Source: Acanthaster planci
Taxonomy: Eukaryota; Echinodermata; Asteroidea; Valvatida; Acanthasteridae
NCBI RefSeq assembly: GCF_001949145.1
Contig: NW_019091356.1
Span: 3,525,747 to 3,589,746 of the forward strand
Direction: 5' to 3'
Length of the DNA stretch: 64,000 nt
Below, in pieces: positions 16,084-27,665 of the stretch. The position numbers were made by a program, and so were the translations under genes. The stretch's first letter is position 1, and each line of letters starts with the position of its first letter. The notes beneath the pieces were generated by a model. The model was given only the letters and a program-made list of their open reading frames with translations. It was not told the origin of the DNA and made no database searches.

Positions 16084-17574
16084 TATTCACACGAAACAGT
16101 GTGTGATAAAAAAGCACCATTTATGCATCACAGATCAGGCTTAAAATAGACAATCTGTGCGGGTAGTGGGGGCCGGGGTACAACTTCCAAGCTCGTACGT
16201 ACGTACGAACGAAGTTGGATCACGTTTTTCGTTTGCCGCCCTCTATAGAGGCAAGACGTCCAGCTCAGCTACAATACAAGTTCAGAAGTTGGTGTGATAC
16301 TCCATTCTGTCACTGCATAAAAAATTGAACAGAACTCATCATTTTGGGACAAATTTCCTCGAAAATTAAAACTTGGGGGGGGGCACTGCTGTTTAAGATA
16401 TACACCGACATGAGTCGACACTTTTCAATGGATGTGACTAACCACAAACAGCTAACAAGATGGACAAACACACAGCAAACTGTCAGTTGATATTAAGACA
16501 AAAATATATCTTCACTTTATTGATGATTTAATAAATACAAACATGGTTAACATGTTAGTAAGATAAAAGACAACCTTAGTAATCTTAATCAAAGTTGTCA
16601 AAATCTGACATGAAACATGTACCTAGCATTTCAATGTTCTTTACTAAAACGACAACTTGGACAAATACATATATTCCGATAGTTAATTGTGTTGATAACG
16701 AGAGACCTTAATTAAAATACAATGCTATTAGACTCAACTGTTTAATTCAACAATACCCCTTACTTTAAAAAGGCTTAGCACCATTAACACTTGTACAAAT
16801 TTTAGACGATTAGTTGGATTTTAATGTCCTCTAGTCAACTGTTTTTTGTTCAAGCACACCAACTTGTTCATACGAAGTGAAGCCTACTACATCAACAGAA
16901 AGTTAAGTCTGGTACATCAGAATATGAAACATCACTTTTTAGTACAAATAATAAATGAATGTAACATTAAAAAAATTAATCTTTACCAATCTGCTCTCTG
17001 AATAAATTCTGTTTTTAAGTTCATTTTTCTTTTGGGAGCAAATGACAAAGATGATCTGATTGTTAATTAGCATATTTACAATTTGTGCAAAATGGTCGAG
17101 GCATCTACGTACAAATACATGTATGAGCATCTTGGACCAGTGACTGGCAAAAACAGGGCGGAGCAAAGATAAATGCCCCACCCCTCCCCAATGAAAGTCA
17201 AAGGAAATGCTAGTAACACTCTGAATGTCACTGGATGTTGTGTAAGACAGCATCATTATTTTGCGTGGTTGCTAGGTAATGTTGCCAGGCAACAGATCCA
17301 GGCCAGTCAAAGTCTGGACAATACTGACCAACAGCAGTGTGGTATCACTCAAACTTAAAAAACCCAAAAAAACAACCAAACCAGTTCAAAATGTATGTTG
17401 CTACATCACTCACAAAAGGAGTTAAGAGCCAACTCCTAATTTTGCAGTACAACATATCCACTCTGTTCGTTGATGGCACAAAACAGATTTAAGTAACTCC
17501 GAAAGTTGTCACCCAGTTTGATGGTGCTTTATCTCATCCTGGGAGGTTTTTCTGATGCTTGTTTGAAGATTTCA
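16084..17574. other. Spacer between IDI1 promoter and SEC22 3' end
   Basis: Both flanking genes are on the minus strand, so this holds the IDI1 promoter next to 16084 and the SEC22 3'UTR next to 17574. A minus-strand AATAAA (plus tttatt at 16516-16521) could end SEC22 about 1 kb past its stop. A gtacgtacgtac run lies near 16195 and a gccctctatagaggc palindrome near 16237. No other gene was found. Confidence 0.45.
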
Positions 17575-19173
17575 TCATACGGTGTAGTCTGGTAACTTGG
17601 GCGGAATGCTCCTTGTTTGGATCCTCCAAGCCGCCAGCAGAGCAGCCAAGATGGTGAATGCCGATGTCAGACCGTAGCGGTAGGCGTGCAAGTAGAGGTG
17701 TCCCTCCACCGAGGCGAGGCAGAGAAGGGCCGCGATATTCTTAGAGGTCCTCCAAGACGTGCGATAGACCAGGAGGTAACATTGGAAGAGGCCCAGAAGG
17801 CTGGACACCAGGAAGAAACCAACTGATGTGGACGTAAAATGGATATCATCCTACGAGGGAAAATAAACAATTTCGAATTAAAGTCAATTTGTGGTTTTCT
17901 CTTGTGGGGAAGCCAATAAGATTTGGTTTCGTAACTTACATCTATTATCATGGGTCCTGCGCGGAGAATTCTTCCAATTCGTATGAGGTTCAGCAAACAG
18001 CAGAGAAGACACAGAGACAAGGCCAGTTTGTCCACCCAGTTCAAGGGGACAAACTGCTCGCGATTGGCTGCAAAACAACAAGAATAACCAAGATGAGTTT
18101 TAATCCTGTTTGCTGTTTTGGTTCACGAGTGATCAATGCGATGACCCCAAAGTGGTTCAAGTCGCATGGGATGTACCAGCAGGAGGTCGATACGCGCGGG
18201 CCGCGACGCCGTTCCTCTCCTGCGCTGAGCTATCGCCAGGTATCGGGCCCAACTCTTCGATGGTGATGCGGTGAGGAGGCCGGAGTTTCACCTCCTGTGA
18301 CATGTTGGTCAGGTTGATCTTGGTTTGCAAGGTCCTGGTGTTGTTGAAACGTTGCTTCGTCTTTTTAATCACAGTGTCTGGATTTGCGACAAAAAAAGTA
18401 CGAAAATAATGGAACAACGATTGTTCAAATATTACTCTGTCTCTTCATAATGGAGGTTGCAAAAAAGGTGCTTCAAGTCCTGGAGTTTGAACATGATGCC
18501 CTTTCAAAACCAAGGCAAGGCATTCTAATCAATAATTGTCTGGAATTATAATCTGACTTGAAACTTTAATAAAGGAGGTGTAAATCTCTTCAAACATGTA
18601 ACCAGGGTGCAGGATGGCTCTTTGTATAGCAATTTCTTTTGTCAAAAAGATTTATTGATGTGTTGTTCACGAGGCATATTGGGTCTGCATTTACCAAATT
18701 CAATGAGAGCGTATGGCCGCCTGCAGTTTTCAACTCGCTTGCCGTCGTATGTCGAGATGAAGGCTCGCTGGATCTCGTCCAGGAAACAGAACGCCAAGAC
18801 GGTTGGGTAGTTCTCCTCACACATCATGATGAAGCAGACGCCAAGGGATGAAATAAGGCTAAACAACGATAGATGAGTGTTTCTTGAAGTAAGTACAGTT
18901 ACTTGGGAAAAGATGAAGAAAAGAGAACGTGAAAATTTCAAAGGATGGGAAAGTTGGAAACCGTGAGGATGCTTGACAAAACTTTAGACGTACTTACTGT
19001 AACCAGTGGCTGCCCGTGAATAAGGAGCATCTGTCAGGGAAACGAGATGCTTTCTTTGAAATAAGCTTGGCATACTTTTTGCTGGTTAGGATGGCCTCGC
19101 TTGGCTCATGGTCTGTGGTTGCTGAAAGTGGGAGACCGTCCCTCAGACGCGTTATCATGGCAAACTGAACCAT
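17575..19173 (-). CDS. SEC22A: SEC22A-like longin SNARE-family membrane protein
   Basis: Exons in transcript order: 18998-19173, 18695-18858, 18177-18377, 17940-18067, 17575-17850; phases join to 314 residues (human SEC22A 307). The family acts in ER-Golgi vesicle traffic. The N-terminal longin domain shows TRLRDGLPLS, LPDRC-like FPDRC, LISSLGVCFIMMCEENYP, LAFCFLDEIQ and RPYALIEFD, then TKQRFNN and VKLRPPH. The C-terminal half has four hydrophobic segments (one in the 17940 exon with LNLIRIGRIL, three in the last exon with QCYLLVYR) and ends KLPDYTV, close to the PDYDV end of human SEC22A. As in SEC22A and SEC22C, no canonical R-SNARE coiled coil is evident. The start was chosen at 19173 for its context (gccATGG) and alignment; an in-frame Met 17 codons upstream is Pro-rich and less likely. 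Confidence 0.92.
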
Positions 19174-19460
19174 GGCTGAGCTGATCAGTTGGCAGTCAGG
19201 GGGGGGAGGGGTTAAGAGCAGCAAGGTGTGGCTTGTTGCTTCACCCCTTGTCAGCTGGAATTAAGTTGGCTTTCTTGGCATGGTGATCGCGCCTTTAAAG
19301 GAAAAAAAAGATTAATGTAAACTGACATGAAAGGACAAATCCTTGTGGAAAAGAAATTATCACTCTAGTATGCCAGTGGCCCATCAGCCTCTTAAGTTAT
19401 AGTAGTAGGCCTACAGTACATCATGACGAATATGACCAAGCACTGAACCAGCATACGGTA

Positions 19461-19531
19461 CCCCCAGAACTTTGGGGTTCGACGTCTGCCGTGTGGGAGC
19501 GGGGCGGACGTCGGACCCCCAGTTCTGGGGT
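19461..19531. repeat. GC-rich near-perfect hairpin upstream of SEC22
   Basis: The left arm (cccccagaactttggggttc then gacgtctgcc) pairs with a right arm running cggacgtcggaccc then ccagttctgggg, about 28 bases each with few mismatches and a GC-rich loop. It lies about 290 bases upstream of the SEC22 ATG. It may be a foldback transposon relic or an RNA/DNA structure in the 5' region. Confidence 0.6.
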
Positions 19532-20882
19532 AAGCGGGGCGGAAACAGCACTACAGTGTCTAATTTAATCATGTAACTGGGAGTGGGAATGTTAAAAAAA
19601 AACAAGAAAAAAAAAGGCCCAAACCAATTCAAAATAAAACAAGAGCGCCCTCTCATGCCTCTTGTGATAAGCATGGAAGTTTGACATGCAAATCCAGTAC
19701 TCAGTACCGACAGTAGTGCTAAGCCCATGGCTATAATATAAAAAGGAACCACAGCCTAAGGCTATTGATGAAAAAGAAAAAAAAAAACTAAACCAAGCTT
19801 CAGTCACCTTAAAATTATCATTCACAGTGCAGTGGCAGTGGTGAGCATATGTTTAATTACCAAACAAACTTCATCGTGTGATAAGACTGTAATTGTACAC
19901 GTAAACTCCGTGAAAATAGGCCTGCTAAACCGTACCGCTAAACCGTATGGATCTTTTGCGTTGAATGGACACGTCACGAAGCAAGCTCAAAGATCACACG
20001 TTGGAACGGTCGTGCTGTGCTATTTGACGTGCGAAAATAGCAGTCTGGTCCCCTCTCTCCCCATGTCATGATAAACAAACCTGGCGCTGACTGAGAGAGA
20101 ACCAGCCGAAAAGGCCCAACTGAGAATTCCGTCCCATATTAGAGTACGGAAATCGCGCGCAGGCTGCTGGTGCGATGGTAGGCCCAGTGGGAGAATTCTG
20201 AATTCTGCATTTTATAAACTTCATGGTGGTGGTGTACATTTCATTGCGGTAACAAGAAGCATGATATTGAAAAAAACGAATTTCCAGTGATACAGGTGAA
20301 AACTGACTCATGTTTATGTGCTGTATTATTTTCAATATTCTATCTTTGTAGTTATTTCGTTTCCCTGCCGCGCCTTGTCATGGTCATCGTCGTATTTGGG
20401 GAATCCCCGCTTTTGTTGCGATTTAAGTTGGCAAAACACCCCCTCCCTATTGTTTCTAGAGAGGATAGGGTTACGATTACCTGGCAACGATTCCTTGCCA
20501 CTCATCACCGCCAACTTACGTCTGGGCAATGACCCACAAATGATGAAAAGAATTCCACATTTTGATGCCGCGTGCCTATATCCCTGTTTACTCGTGAAGC
20601 TTTTCAGTGTGGGATGACTGAGAAGCCCAGATGAACTTGGTCGAGAATAGCATGACCCTCTGTAATGTTTCCTTTTTTATGAGTGATGTAAACTTTGTTA
20701 ATAAGTATACATATTTAAATAACAAAGGCAGGTAAAGGTTGATACACAGTGAACTGATCAATGCATTCAACGATGAGTGTTTTCACTGTAAATTTATATC
20801 ATAGTTTTATCCTTCCTTCTCTTTTCCTCTTAAAACCCCAGAATAAGTGATTACCTTTTTTTCCAGGTGAAGTTTCACACCC

Positions 20883-21121
20883 GGGTAATTCCAGAAATTA
20901 GGGGTCCAGAAATTGAGTGTGACATTTTTGGGTCCCCGTTACATCTGGCCTTTGTTAAATATCACCGGAGTTTATTTCAAACTATTACTATTTGTTTGGC
21001 AGGTAATTTGCATTAATTCGTCACTCTTGGAAATTAGAAAATGTGTTCTGAACTTACAAAATCATATGTCAGATGTGACAGGGACATAAAAAAAATGGCC
21101 CCCTAATTTCTGGAATTACCC
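20883..21121. mobile_element. Inverted-repeat miniature element (GGGTAATTCC termini)
   Basis: The left end reads gggtaattccagaaattagg and the right end is its reverse complement (cctaatttctggaattaccc); about 22 bases match perfectly. The arms continue with partial similarity (gggtccccgttacatct against gtccctgtcacatct). At 239 bp with no coding capacity this fits a MITE-like non-autonomous DNA transposon. A target-site duplication was not obvious. Confidence 0.75.
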
Positions 21122-21480
21122 ACCTACCAGTAGTTGAAATTTGCCGTTCTGTGAAGGAATAATTCATACCGGAGGCAATGTTGGGTGATATTTAGTGGCT
21201 TCCAAAATTGTTGACTGACACTAAGTCAAAGTTAACTCCCCAAAAAATTGCACACATCAGAAATAGCTTGATGTATTCAAAATTGTCAGAGGAAAAATCT
21301 TAAGCATAATTATCTACTTAAGCTTACATCTGTGTGCATGTTTTGTTTCGTAACAAAATTAACAATAATAACGGAAATAAGCTATTTCTAGTTTTTTTAT
21401 GTAGTTCTTTTTATTTTGTTTGAGTTAATTCAGTTGTTTGTGTGTGATCATTTGTAATCTGTATGGGTGCAGTCAAATAA

Positions 21481-21511
21481 AAACAAACAAACAAACAAAC
21501 AAACAAACAAA
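21481..21511 (+). repeat. (AAAC)n microsatellite
   Basis: Eight or so AAAC units follow gtgcagtcaaataaa. The position at the end of a T-rich stretch would suit the 3' tail of an old retroelement, but no coding part is visible. Confidence 0.85.
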
Positions 21512-21975
21512 TAGAGTTTGAAAGCCCAAATTGCTACGCTTAGTGTTGATAAAGTTGCATTTTCTTCTGGCTTTCATTCATAACCATGTGCCCTGGGGGG
21601 TTGGTAGCATAAGCTCCACCCATCAAAAGGATGGGATGAATCAAGAAGCTGGTCACGTCATGAAGCTTGGCTAAGCATTGAAAAAGAAATATAACTTTGA
21701 TATCAGAATATACGTGTACAAGAGATGCTGGTATGATGTTTGATTCTCACAGAGATAATGATTTTCTGCCACAAAGTTGGTAAATAATTGAAAGGTCCGT
21801 CATTTTTTCCGAAATCCAATTTCAGGTCACATGTACGAACATGAAAATGGGTGTAAATTGCCAATAAACATTTGTTTTGATGCAGATTATCAATGCAATA
21901 GAATCAGAAACAAAATTGGTAAGTGTTGAGGGAAAATAGAGGCTTTGCGCGGTAGCCATTTTGCAGGGCAGTTCT

Positions 21976-22021
21976 TTTGTTCCACAGGGAAGCCTCCTTT
22001 GTGCATACCCTGTGGAACAAA
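21976..22021. repeat. Perfect 14-bp inverted repeat upstream of PARP gene
   Basis: tttgttccacaggg at 21976-21989 is exactly complementary to ccctgtggaacaaa at 22008-22021, with an 18-base spacer. It lies about 220 bases before the first recognised PARP codon and could be a hairpin or a two-site binding element. Confidence 0.7.
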
Positions 22022-22243
22022 CGCAGTTCCTAACAGAACTGAGGCATTGTCCCTCGGAACTTACAAACTTTAGGCTTTGGTATAAAAAAAATGATGTTGT
22101 TTGTGGTATTGCTATTTAACTGTAGGTATGAGCCGTTTCATTCATGGTTTGTACAAAATGAATGAAATTGTAGTTTTTTCATGTGTCTGCAGATCACATG
22201 TAGTTTAAGGAGACTTGACCAGGATTTTGTATCAACAGACACA

Positions 22244-25200
22244 ATGGATTTGTATCAGGCAGCTGATGATGAAATGGAGACAGACGGGTCAACCGATCCG
22301 GATCAGACTGGTTTAGTCCAGCATGATGGGAATGGATCCAGTTTGGACCAGCTGAAGAGCGAGCAGGCCCGACTGTTGCAACATCTTCACAGCTCCGACA
22401 GTTTCACATCTCTTGGAGGTTGGGATTAGGTGTTGCCCAAAACACCAAATCTTTTTCAAGTTTCTTTGCTCGTAATCCATGCATCCATCGTCAGTCGTGA
22501 TATTAAGATGTAAACGTGTAGTTCAAAGTTGTTTGTGTGTTGCAACACAGGAGGGTGTTCCGTCTGATGATGTAATTTTTCATGTTTATCCTGATTAAGG
22601 AGGGACTGGCCACGTGGCAAATCCAGAACCGAATGGTGCTGTGGGAGGTGGTGCATCACCTGAAGAGCAGCAGGCCACAAGTCAGGCGGCTGCTCTCAGT
22701 GAGACCACCGTGGTCTCCCCGACAGGGCTATCGATGCCTGGGCTGCAGCCGTTCCCTCCAGCCAAGAACCAGCTGCCCAGCAGCTGGAGTGACTGCACGC
22801 TGTCGCCCGACGTGCCCTTCTGCCTGGTCATGCTCAACAAGCAGAGCTGGGAGTTCCAAAGCATCCTGGCCGAGTTCACCGCCGCCGACCTGACGGTGAA
22901 GAAGATCGAGCGGGTGGAGAACCGCGACCTCTGGGACAAGTTCCAGTTTGAGCGGACTCGGATGCTGAAGAACCGAGCAGGTGGGCGTGGCTGTGAGGAC
23001 GGGGGAAGTGGATAGGAGGAAGGGAAACGATGACAGAAATGGGAGAACAGAGAAGAAAGATGGGGTGGGAAAAGGACCACAAACAGGTGGATAGAAGACT
23101 CACAAAGATCTAAACAAGTGGGTGTGGCTGCATGGGTAGGGAAAGAACAGTGATTAACCCTAACAGTCCCAAATCCTCCAATTTCAATACAATTTTACAT
23201 ACACCTTAGGGGGTTAGGGTTAAGATAGAAAGAGAGAAATACGAAAAAAAGATATGGTGTTAAAGAGGACCTGGGAAACTCAAAGGCAGAGGGACAAAGT
23301 AAAAAACCGAAAGCAGAGAACCAGGTTGCCACCTCACATTAAATCACAGTTCCATCTTGTATTGATAGAGGTAAATGAGGTGTACCTATTCCATGGAACG
23401 ACGGCCGACAAGGAGCAGATCTGTCATGAGGGGCTGGACCAGCGACTGAGCAGGATCGGGTACTTTGGACGAGGCATCTACTTCAGGTGAGCACGTTGCC
23501 GAGGTGTTGGGAAGCCGTCGTTCCCATTCATGCCATTCAATCAGCACAAAAAATTGCTCCCCAAAACAGAAAAATTTTCTGACCTACTGACCGAACCGAT
23601 TGTGTCATCGGAAGCACAACTATTTTTGTGGCCAAATAAAAGACTGCATGCATGCAGAAGGCTTAAGTTAAATAACCATAATAATTGGGGATTCCGAGAA
23701 ATCTTGGGCAAGTGTTGATCCGATTCGGGAAAACAAATTTATGGCATGGCCTGCCCGATCGGGCAAGCTAAAGAAAATTCAGCGTGGCCCAAGTCCGGTT
23801 GAGTGTAGGCCGGCGAACACGTACGGTAGGCTTGAACATGAATAGTACGCTTAGTCTCAGCATAATTGCTTGCATAATGCTTGCGTTATATAAATTGGTG
23901 CAACCTCAAACCTGACACACTGGATGCCTTGATGAGGGTTGCTGCGGAAGGTCCTCCAAGAAGTGTGTTTGATTTCCATCGGGCATTCAAACTGTGGTCT
24001 GGTGAAAAACCCAGAATTCTTCTTGGTACATGTATCTGAATCATTCATACATGTATGTGTATGTATTCTTCACATGTGCTTACCTTGGAAATAATTTCCA
24101 GCAAAATGTATGAAATATGAGATGTATTCCAACAAACGTTTGAAATCTGAGATGTACAGGATGTGGTTTTTACTAAATGTTAGTCGTTTACAATAATCGA
24201 TCCATTTGAAAAGGAGTTCACAAAAACTGGAAGGAATCAGAGTGAATGACATGTTTTTTTGGTTTGTCTTTATTTTCAAACAACTTTGGCCCCAAAAATA
24301 CATAATGTTGGCTCATAAATTTGTAGGATGGCTATAAAAATCAAACATTTGGCGACAACTTTGGCTATTAATTGAAGTTTTCCAGCTGAAACCCTAGACA
24401 GGGAGAGAGACTGCCAGACAACCCAGCTGCTGTCCTCCACTTCCGGTGACCGTGTCACCCCGGTTGGAATCCTGCTTAGTGAAAGATACGCGCGGCATTC
24501 TTTAGTTCAGTCTTGGTCGTGATGGGGTTATCGTCAAAATGAAATGTTTCAAATTTCTCCTGCCATGCTTAGACTGACGATATCATAAGTATATGTGCTT
24601 CTCCAATGGAACACTGCTCTCCCTCCCGAGACAGTGTCCAAATCGACTGGTTGTGGCTAGCAGCAGCACAGGCATCTATGGGATGTGGCTTCAGTTGCAG
24701 CCACTAGCCAAAACACCCACACAGTGGCTGCATCATGCTCCCCCAGCGCCCCGGCAGAACATTTCAGCCCCTGTGACAAAGTTTATGTATTTTCTCTCTT
24801 TTCTTTTCTTTTCTTTCAGCAATGACCCCAGGAAGTGTGTGTCCTACACCCAGGGTGACAAGGGCAGTGGACAGCCCTTACCGCAGATGACCTGCACCAT
24901 CTACAAATGCCGAGCCTTGATGGGAAACATGAAGGTTGGTTGCACTGGTGATTTTGTCCAGCTCAGAACAAACCAAAACAGTGTCCAACATTGTTCGAAA
25001 TTGTTTCGAATTTCTCACCCCCAAAAATGCACCTTTTCAAAAACAAAAAAGTAGAAAAGCCTTTTAGTGTTGATCTTCCCTGTCTGTGGAGAGATTGTGT
25101 TCTCTTGATGCCCCTTGACTTTTGGGGCTTTTTTCTCTGTTTTGCAAGGTCTATCCTAATGGACAGCACGCCAAGGATCTCAAGAGAGAACCAGAAGTGG

Positions 25201-26957
25201 AAAATCCTGAGCCAGGGGGCCCAAAGTACTATGATTCAGTCAAGGTAACGCGCAACTTTTTTTCTTTATGCCTTGGGGGAAATGCGTCGGACCGCCATCC
25301 AGGTTAAGTTCCAAATTGAATTTTTTTGTTGAGAGGAGTAAAGTTAGCTGGAGAATTAGTTTTCTTCGGAAAACTTCAGTGTTCAGGTGGCTTTAAAATT
25401 CTTTTAGAAAGGTTTTGCTAATTGTCAATGAAATTCTCAGAAAGTACTGCTCAGTTTAAAAGACTTTGTTTCGAGACTGCTGGGGTTGACAAATTTTTGT
25501 ATTCATTCTGTAATGATGATTGAGAATCAAAACCTACAACAGTAGAGAAATAAGACTTTTAGTTTCAGGAAAGATATAAAAACCCAACGTATTTGGAACA
25601 CGCCATTATATAAACATTGATTTTCTTGTAGGGTCACGTCAAGGAGTACGATGAATTCATTTTGTACAAGAGTGAGCGGGTAATGCCAGAGTATGTCATC
25701 TCCTGCTTCATGCCGATGACGTCTTCCAGCCAAGGTTCTGTGACTCTGCCTGCAGTCACCCCACTGACGAATCACGGGGGTGGAGCCAATATGGTTTTGT
25801 ACGGAGGCTTGGACCAGGAGGAGGTGAACGCTGAACTTGCCGCGGGAGTGTTGAGTACACATTCCAATAAGGGACTGTCCAAAGGAACCGACGATGGGGA
25901 AATCAGTGCTGAACTTGCTGCCGGTGCACTGGGACTGCCGAAAGGGACTGTCGCAAGGCAGACAGAAAAGAAGGCGGAAGATGATGATGTCAGCTTGGAA
26001 CTGAGAGCTGAGGCGTCGGAGAGGCCTCGGGCAGAAGAGGTTACGGAAGACAGCCATCCCGAGCTGGAGGGAGAAGGACGGAAGGCAGACAGCCATCTGG
26101 AGCTGAGGGAGGATGGAGATGTGTACGAGCAGCTGCATCAAAGGGAGATCCTGGATGCCATCAGAGCACGGGAGAGACGAGAGAAGGAGCAGCTGGAGAG
26201 GTTCCTGGAGTTTGAGAGGCAAAAGGGACCAAGGGATGCAGGACGGAAGGAGTGGGCCAGAGAGGAACCCCACAGCATCACCATAAACCAATTACAGGAT
26301 GAGGAAGTCTCAGCAGAATTGTCAGTGGGAGGGACAGACACCACCGATGCCGAGCGCGAACAGAAGCAACCTGCCCTGCAGAGGCCCACACAACTTTTGA
26401 AATCCAGTGAGCCGATTATCACAGTGAACCCGTTGGAAGAGGAGCCCCGGAGGTACAAGAAGGAGACCATCGCCCCCGAGTTCCTCCCCACGGTCTTGGA
26501 GGTGCGGGAGCGGGTGCAGAAGGCACGGCTCAAGGAGAAAGAGATGGAGGGCAAGACAAAACAGACCCAAGGCGCCTCCACCACCTCAGAGCGCAAGACG
26601 CCACGCTGGGTCCATGAGAGAGATGCCCCGGCCTGGACCCCGCGGGAGTATGCAGAGCAACAGAAACTGATCGGCAAGGTCAGGGAGAAAGTCCGGGCGG
26701 ACCGCAAGGCCGAGGAACAGGAAAGGGAGCGACAGAGGAGGTCCGGAAAGGAGGGGAGGTCCCAGAAGACGACGGACAACTCGTTGTCACCTCAGTGGAA
26801 GGGACAGGAGGATGATGGAGTTGGAGAAGTCATGGACGTTCTCATTGTGCAGTTCATGGAAGTGACAGCGTGCGACGATATCACAGAGGCCAGGGAATTC
26901 ATCCAGAAGGCAAACATGGACGTCAATACAGCCATCATCAGTTACCTCAGTGGCTGA
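22244..26957 (+). CDS. PARP-family ADP-ribosyltransferase with long C-terminal tail and UBA-like end
   Basis: Exons: 22244-22418, 22600-22980, 23369-23486, 24820-24934, 25149-25244, 25632-26957; phases join to 736 residues. The PARP catalytic domain (about 120-325) has PARP10/11/14-like spacing: VKKIERVENRDLWDKF, LFHGTTADKEQICHEG, IGYFGRGIYF and DEFILYKSERVMPEYVIS. The triad reads His194, Tyr223, Glu303, the H-Y-E form typical of polymerising PARPs and some others. Unlike most PARPs the domain is not C-terminal. A charged ~415-residue tail follows, with several copies of a short [DE][DE]V.AEL motif, two ITxNxL-type motifs, a probable coiled coil, and a last ~40 residues like the UBA-like fold of p47/FAF1 (FMEVTAC...AREFIQKANMDVNTAIISYL). 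The start follows an acceptor at 22192, so further upstream coding sequence is possible. Not assigned to a named PARP. Confidence 0.85.
23154..23223. mobile_element. TTAA-flanked mini-element, copy 1 (PARP intron 2)
   Basis: A 70-bp unit starts TTAACCCTAACAGTCCC and ends GTTAGGGTTAA, so it has 11-bp mirror-complementary ends, each with TTAA. TTAA target duplication with CCCTAA-type termini is the piggyBac pattern. Related copies lie at 30714-30772 and, inverted, at 63043-63109. Confidence 0.65.
24636..24715. mobile_element. GTCC-palindrome family, copy a (PARP intron 3)
   Basis: The left end gtccaaatcgactggttgtg and the complementary right end (ccactagcca) match the family also found at 40532, 50224 and 53217. 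The centre (catctatgggatgtggctt) matches the centre of the 50224 copy. It sits in the 1.3 kb intron 23487-24819. Confidence 0.6.
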
Positions 26958-27164
26958 GCAGTCCATCTGGAGCTGATTTCACAGACCTGCTAAGTACAGC
27001 AAACTGCTAAGCAAATAACTTGCATGTATTTGCTCAGCAAAGCTGGTTACTAACAAGCAAAAATGCAATGTATTGTGTATGCCACAACACTAGTTCCCTG
27101 CAGATTTTGCTTCCAAGAATTGAAAGTCACCTGCTGTCAGCAACTCTGTCAAAATGGGTTACAA

Positions 27165-27170
27165 AATAAA
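27165..27170 (+). terminator. Candidate poly(A) signal of PARP-UBA gene
   Basis: AATAAA occurs 208 bases after the stop codon, followed by a second AATAAA 20 bases later. No transcript evidence was available. Confidence 0.45.
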
Positions 27171-27665
27171 ACACTCTTGGGGGAAATAAATGTAGAAATG
27201 AATGACTCATTACAAATGAATTTTTTCACAAAGTGGTAAATTCCTATTGATGAAATTCAAGCTCTGTCCAGTGAAATTTCTGGTGTTAAAAATGGACAAA
27301 ATTATTTATATGGCCAACACAGATGAAAGTAATTCTTTACTTGGCAAACATGACTTGCATATCAGTAAATTTTTATGAATAAAAAATGTAGTTACCATAA
27401 AACCCAAGAATGCAAAACGGAGAGGCGTGTTCATCTGTGTTTCTTGACAATGGCATCATTCCTCGTTAAAAGATGTTTTAAGACAAGGCAAATCACAGTC
27501 CTATAGCCAGCTTGGGAAAGATGTGTGAGCAGTCAAGGAGCTGTGAAGCAGAAACAGAACAGAATGGGGTTTGGGAAGGCATTATGTACAGGCCTGTTTC
27601 ATGTTAATGCTGTTGTAAACTCCAGTTTGTCGAGATTAGGACGCTTTTCGTGGTGGAGGTAGCAA

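Larger units (their letters stand above)
19174..22243. promoter_or_regulatory. Divergent promoter region of SEC22A-like and PARP-UBA genes
   Basis: The two genes read away from each other across about 3.1 kb. The region holds a GC-rich hairpin (19461-19531), a small inverted-repeat transposon (20883-21121), an AAAC microsatellite (21481-21511) and a 14-bp perfect inverted repeat (21976-22021). An acceptor at 22191-22192 shows that the PARP gene has an upstream exon in or before this stretch. No further gene is visible. Confidence 0.45.

Noticed and set aside
25527-26291. 254-codon minus-strand open frame
   Set aside because: It is antisense to the long PARP tail exon, has no splice or protein similarity, and arises from the GC-rich composition of the real exon.
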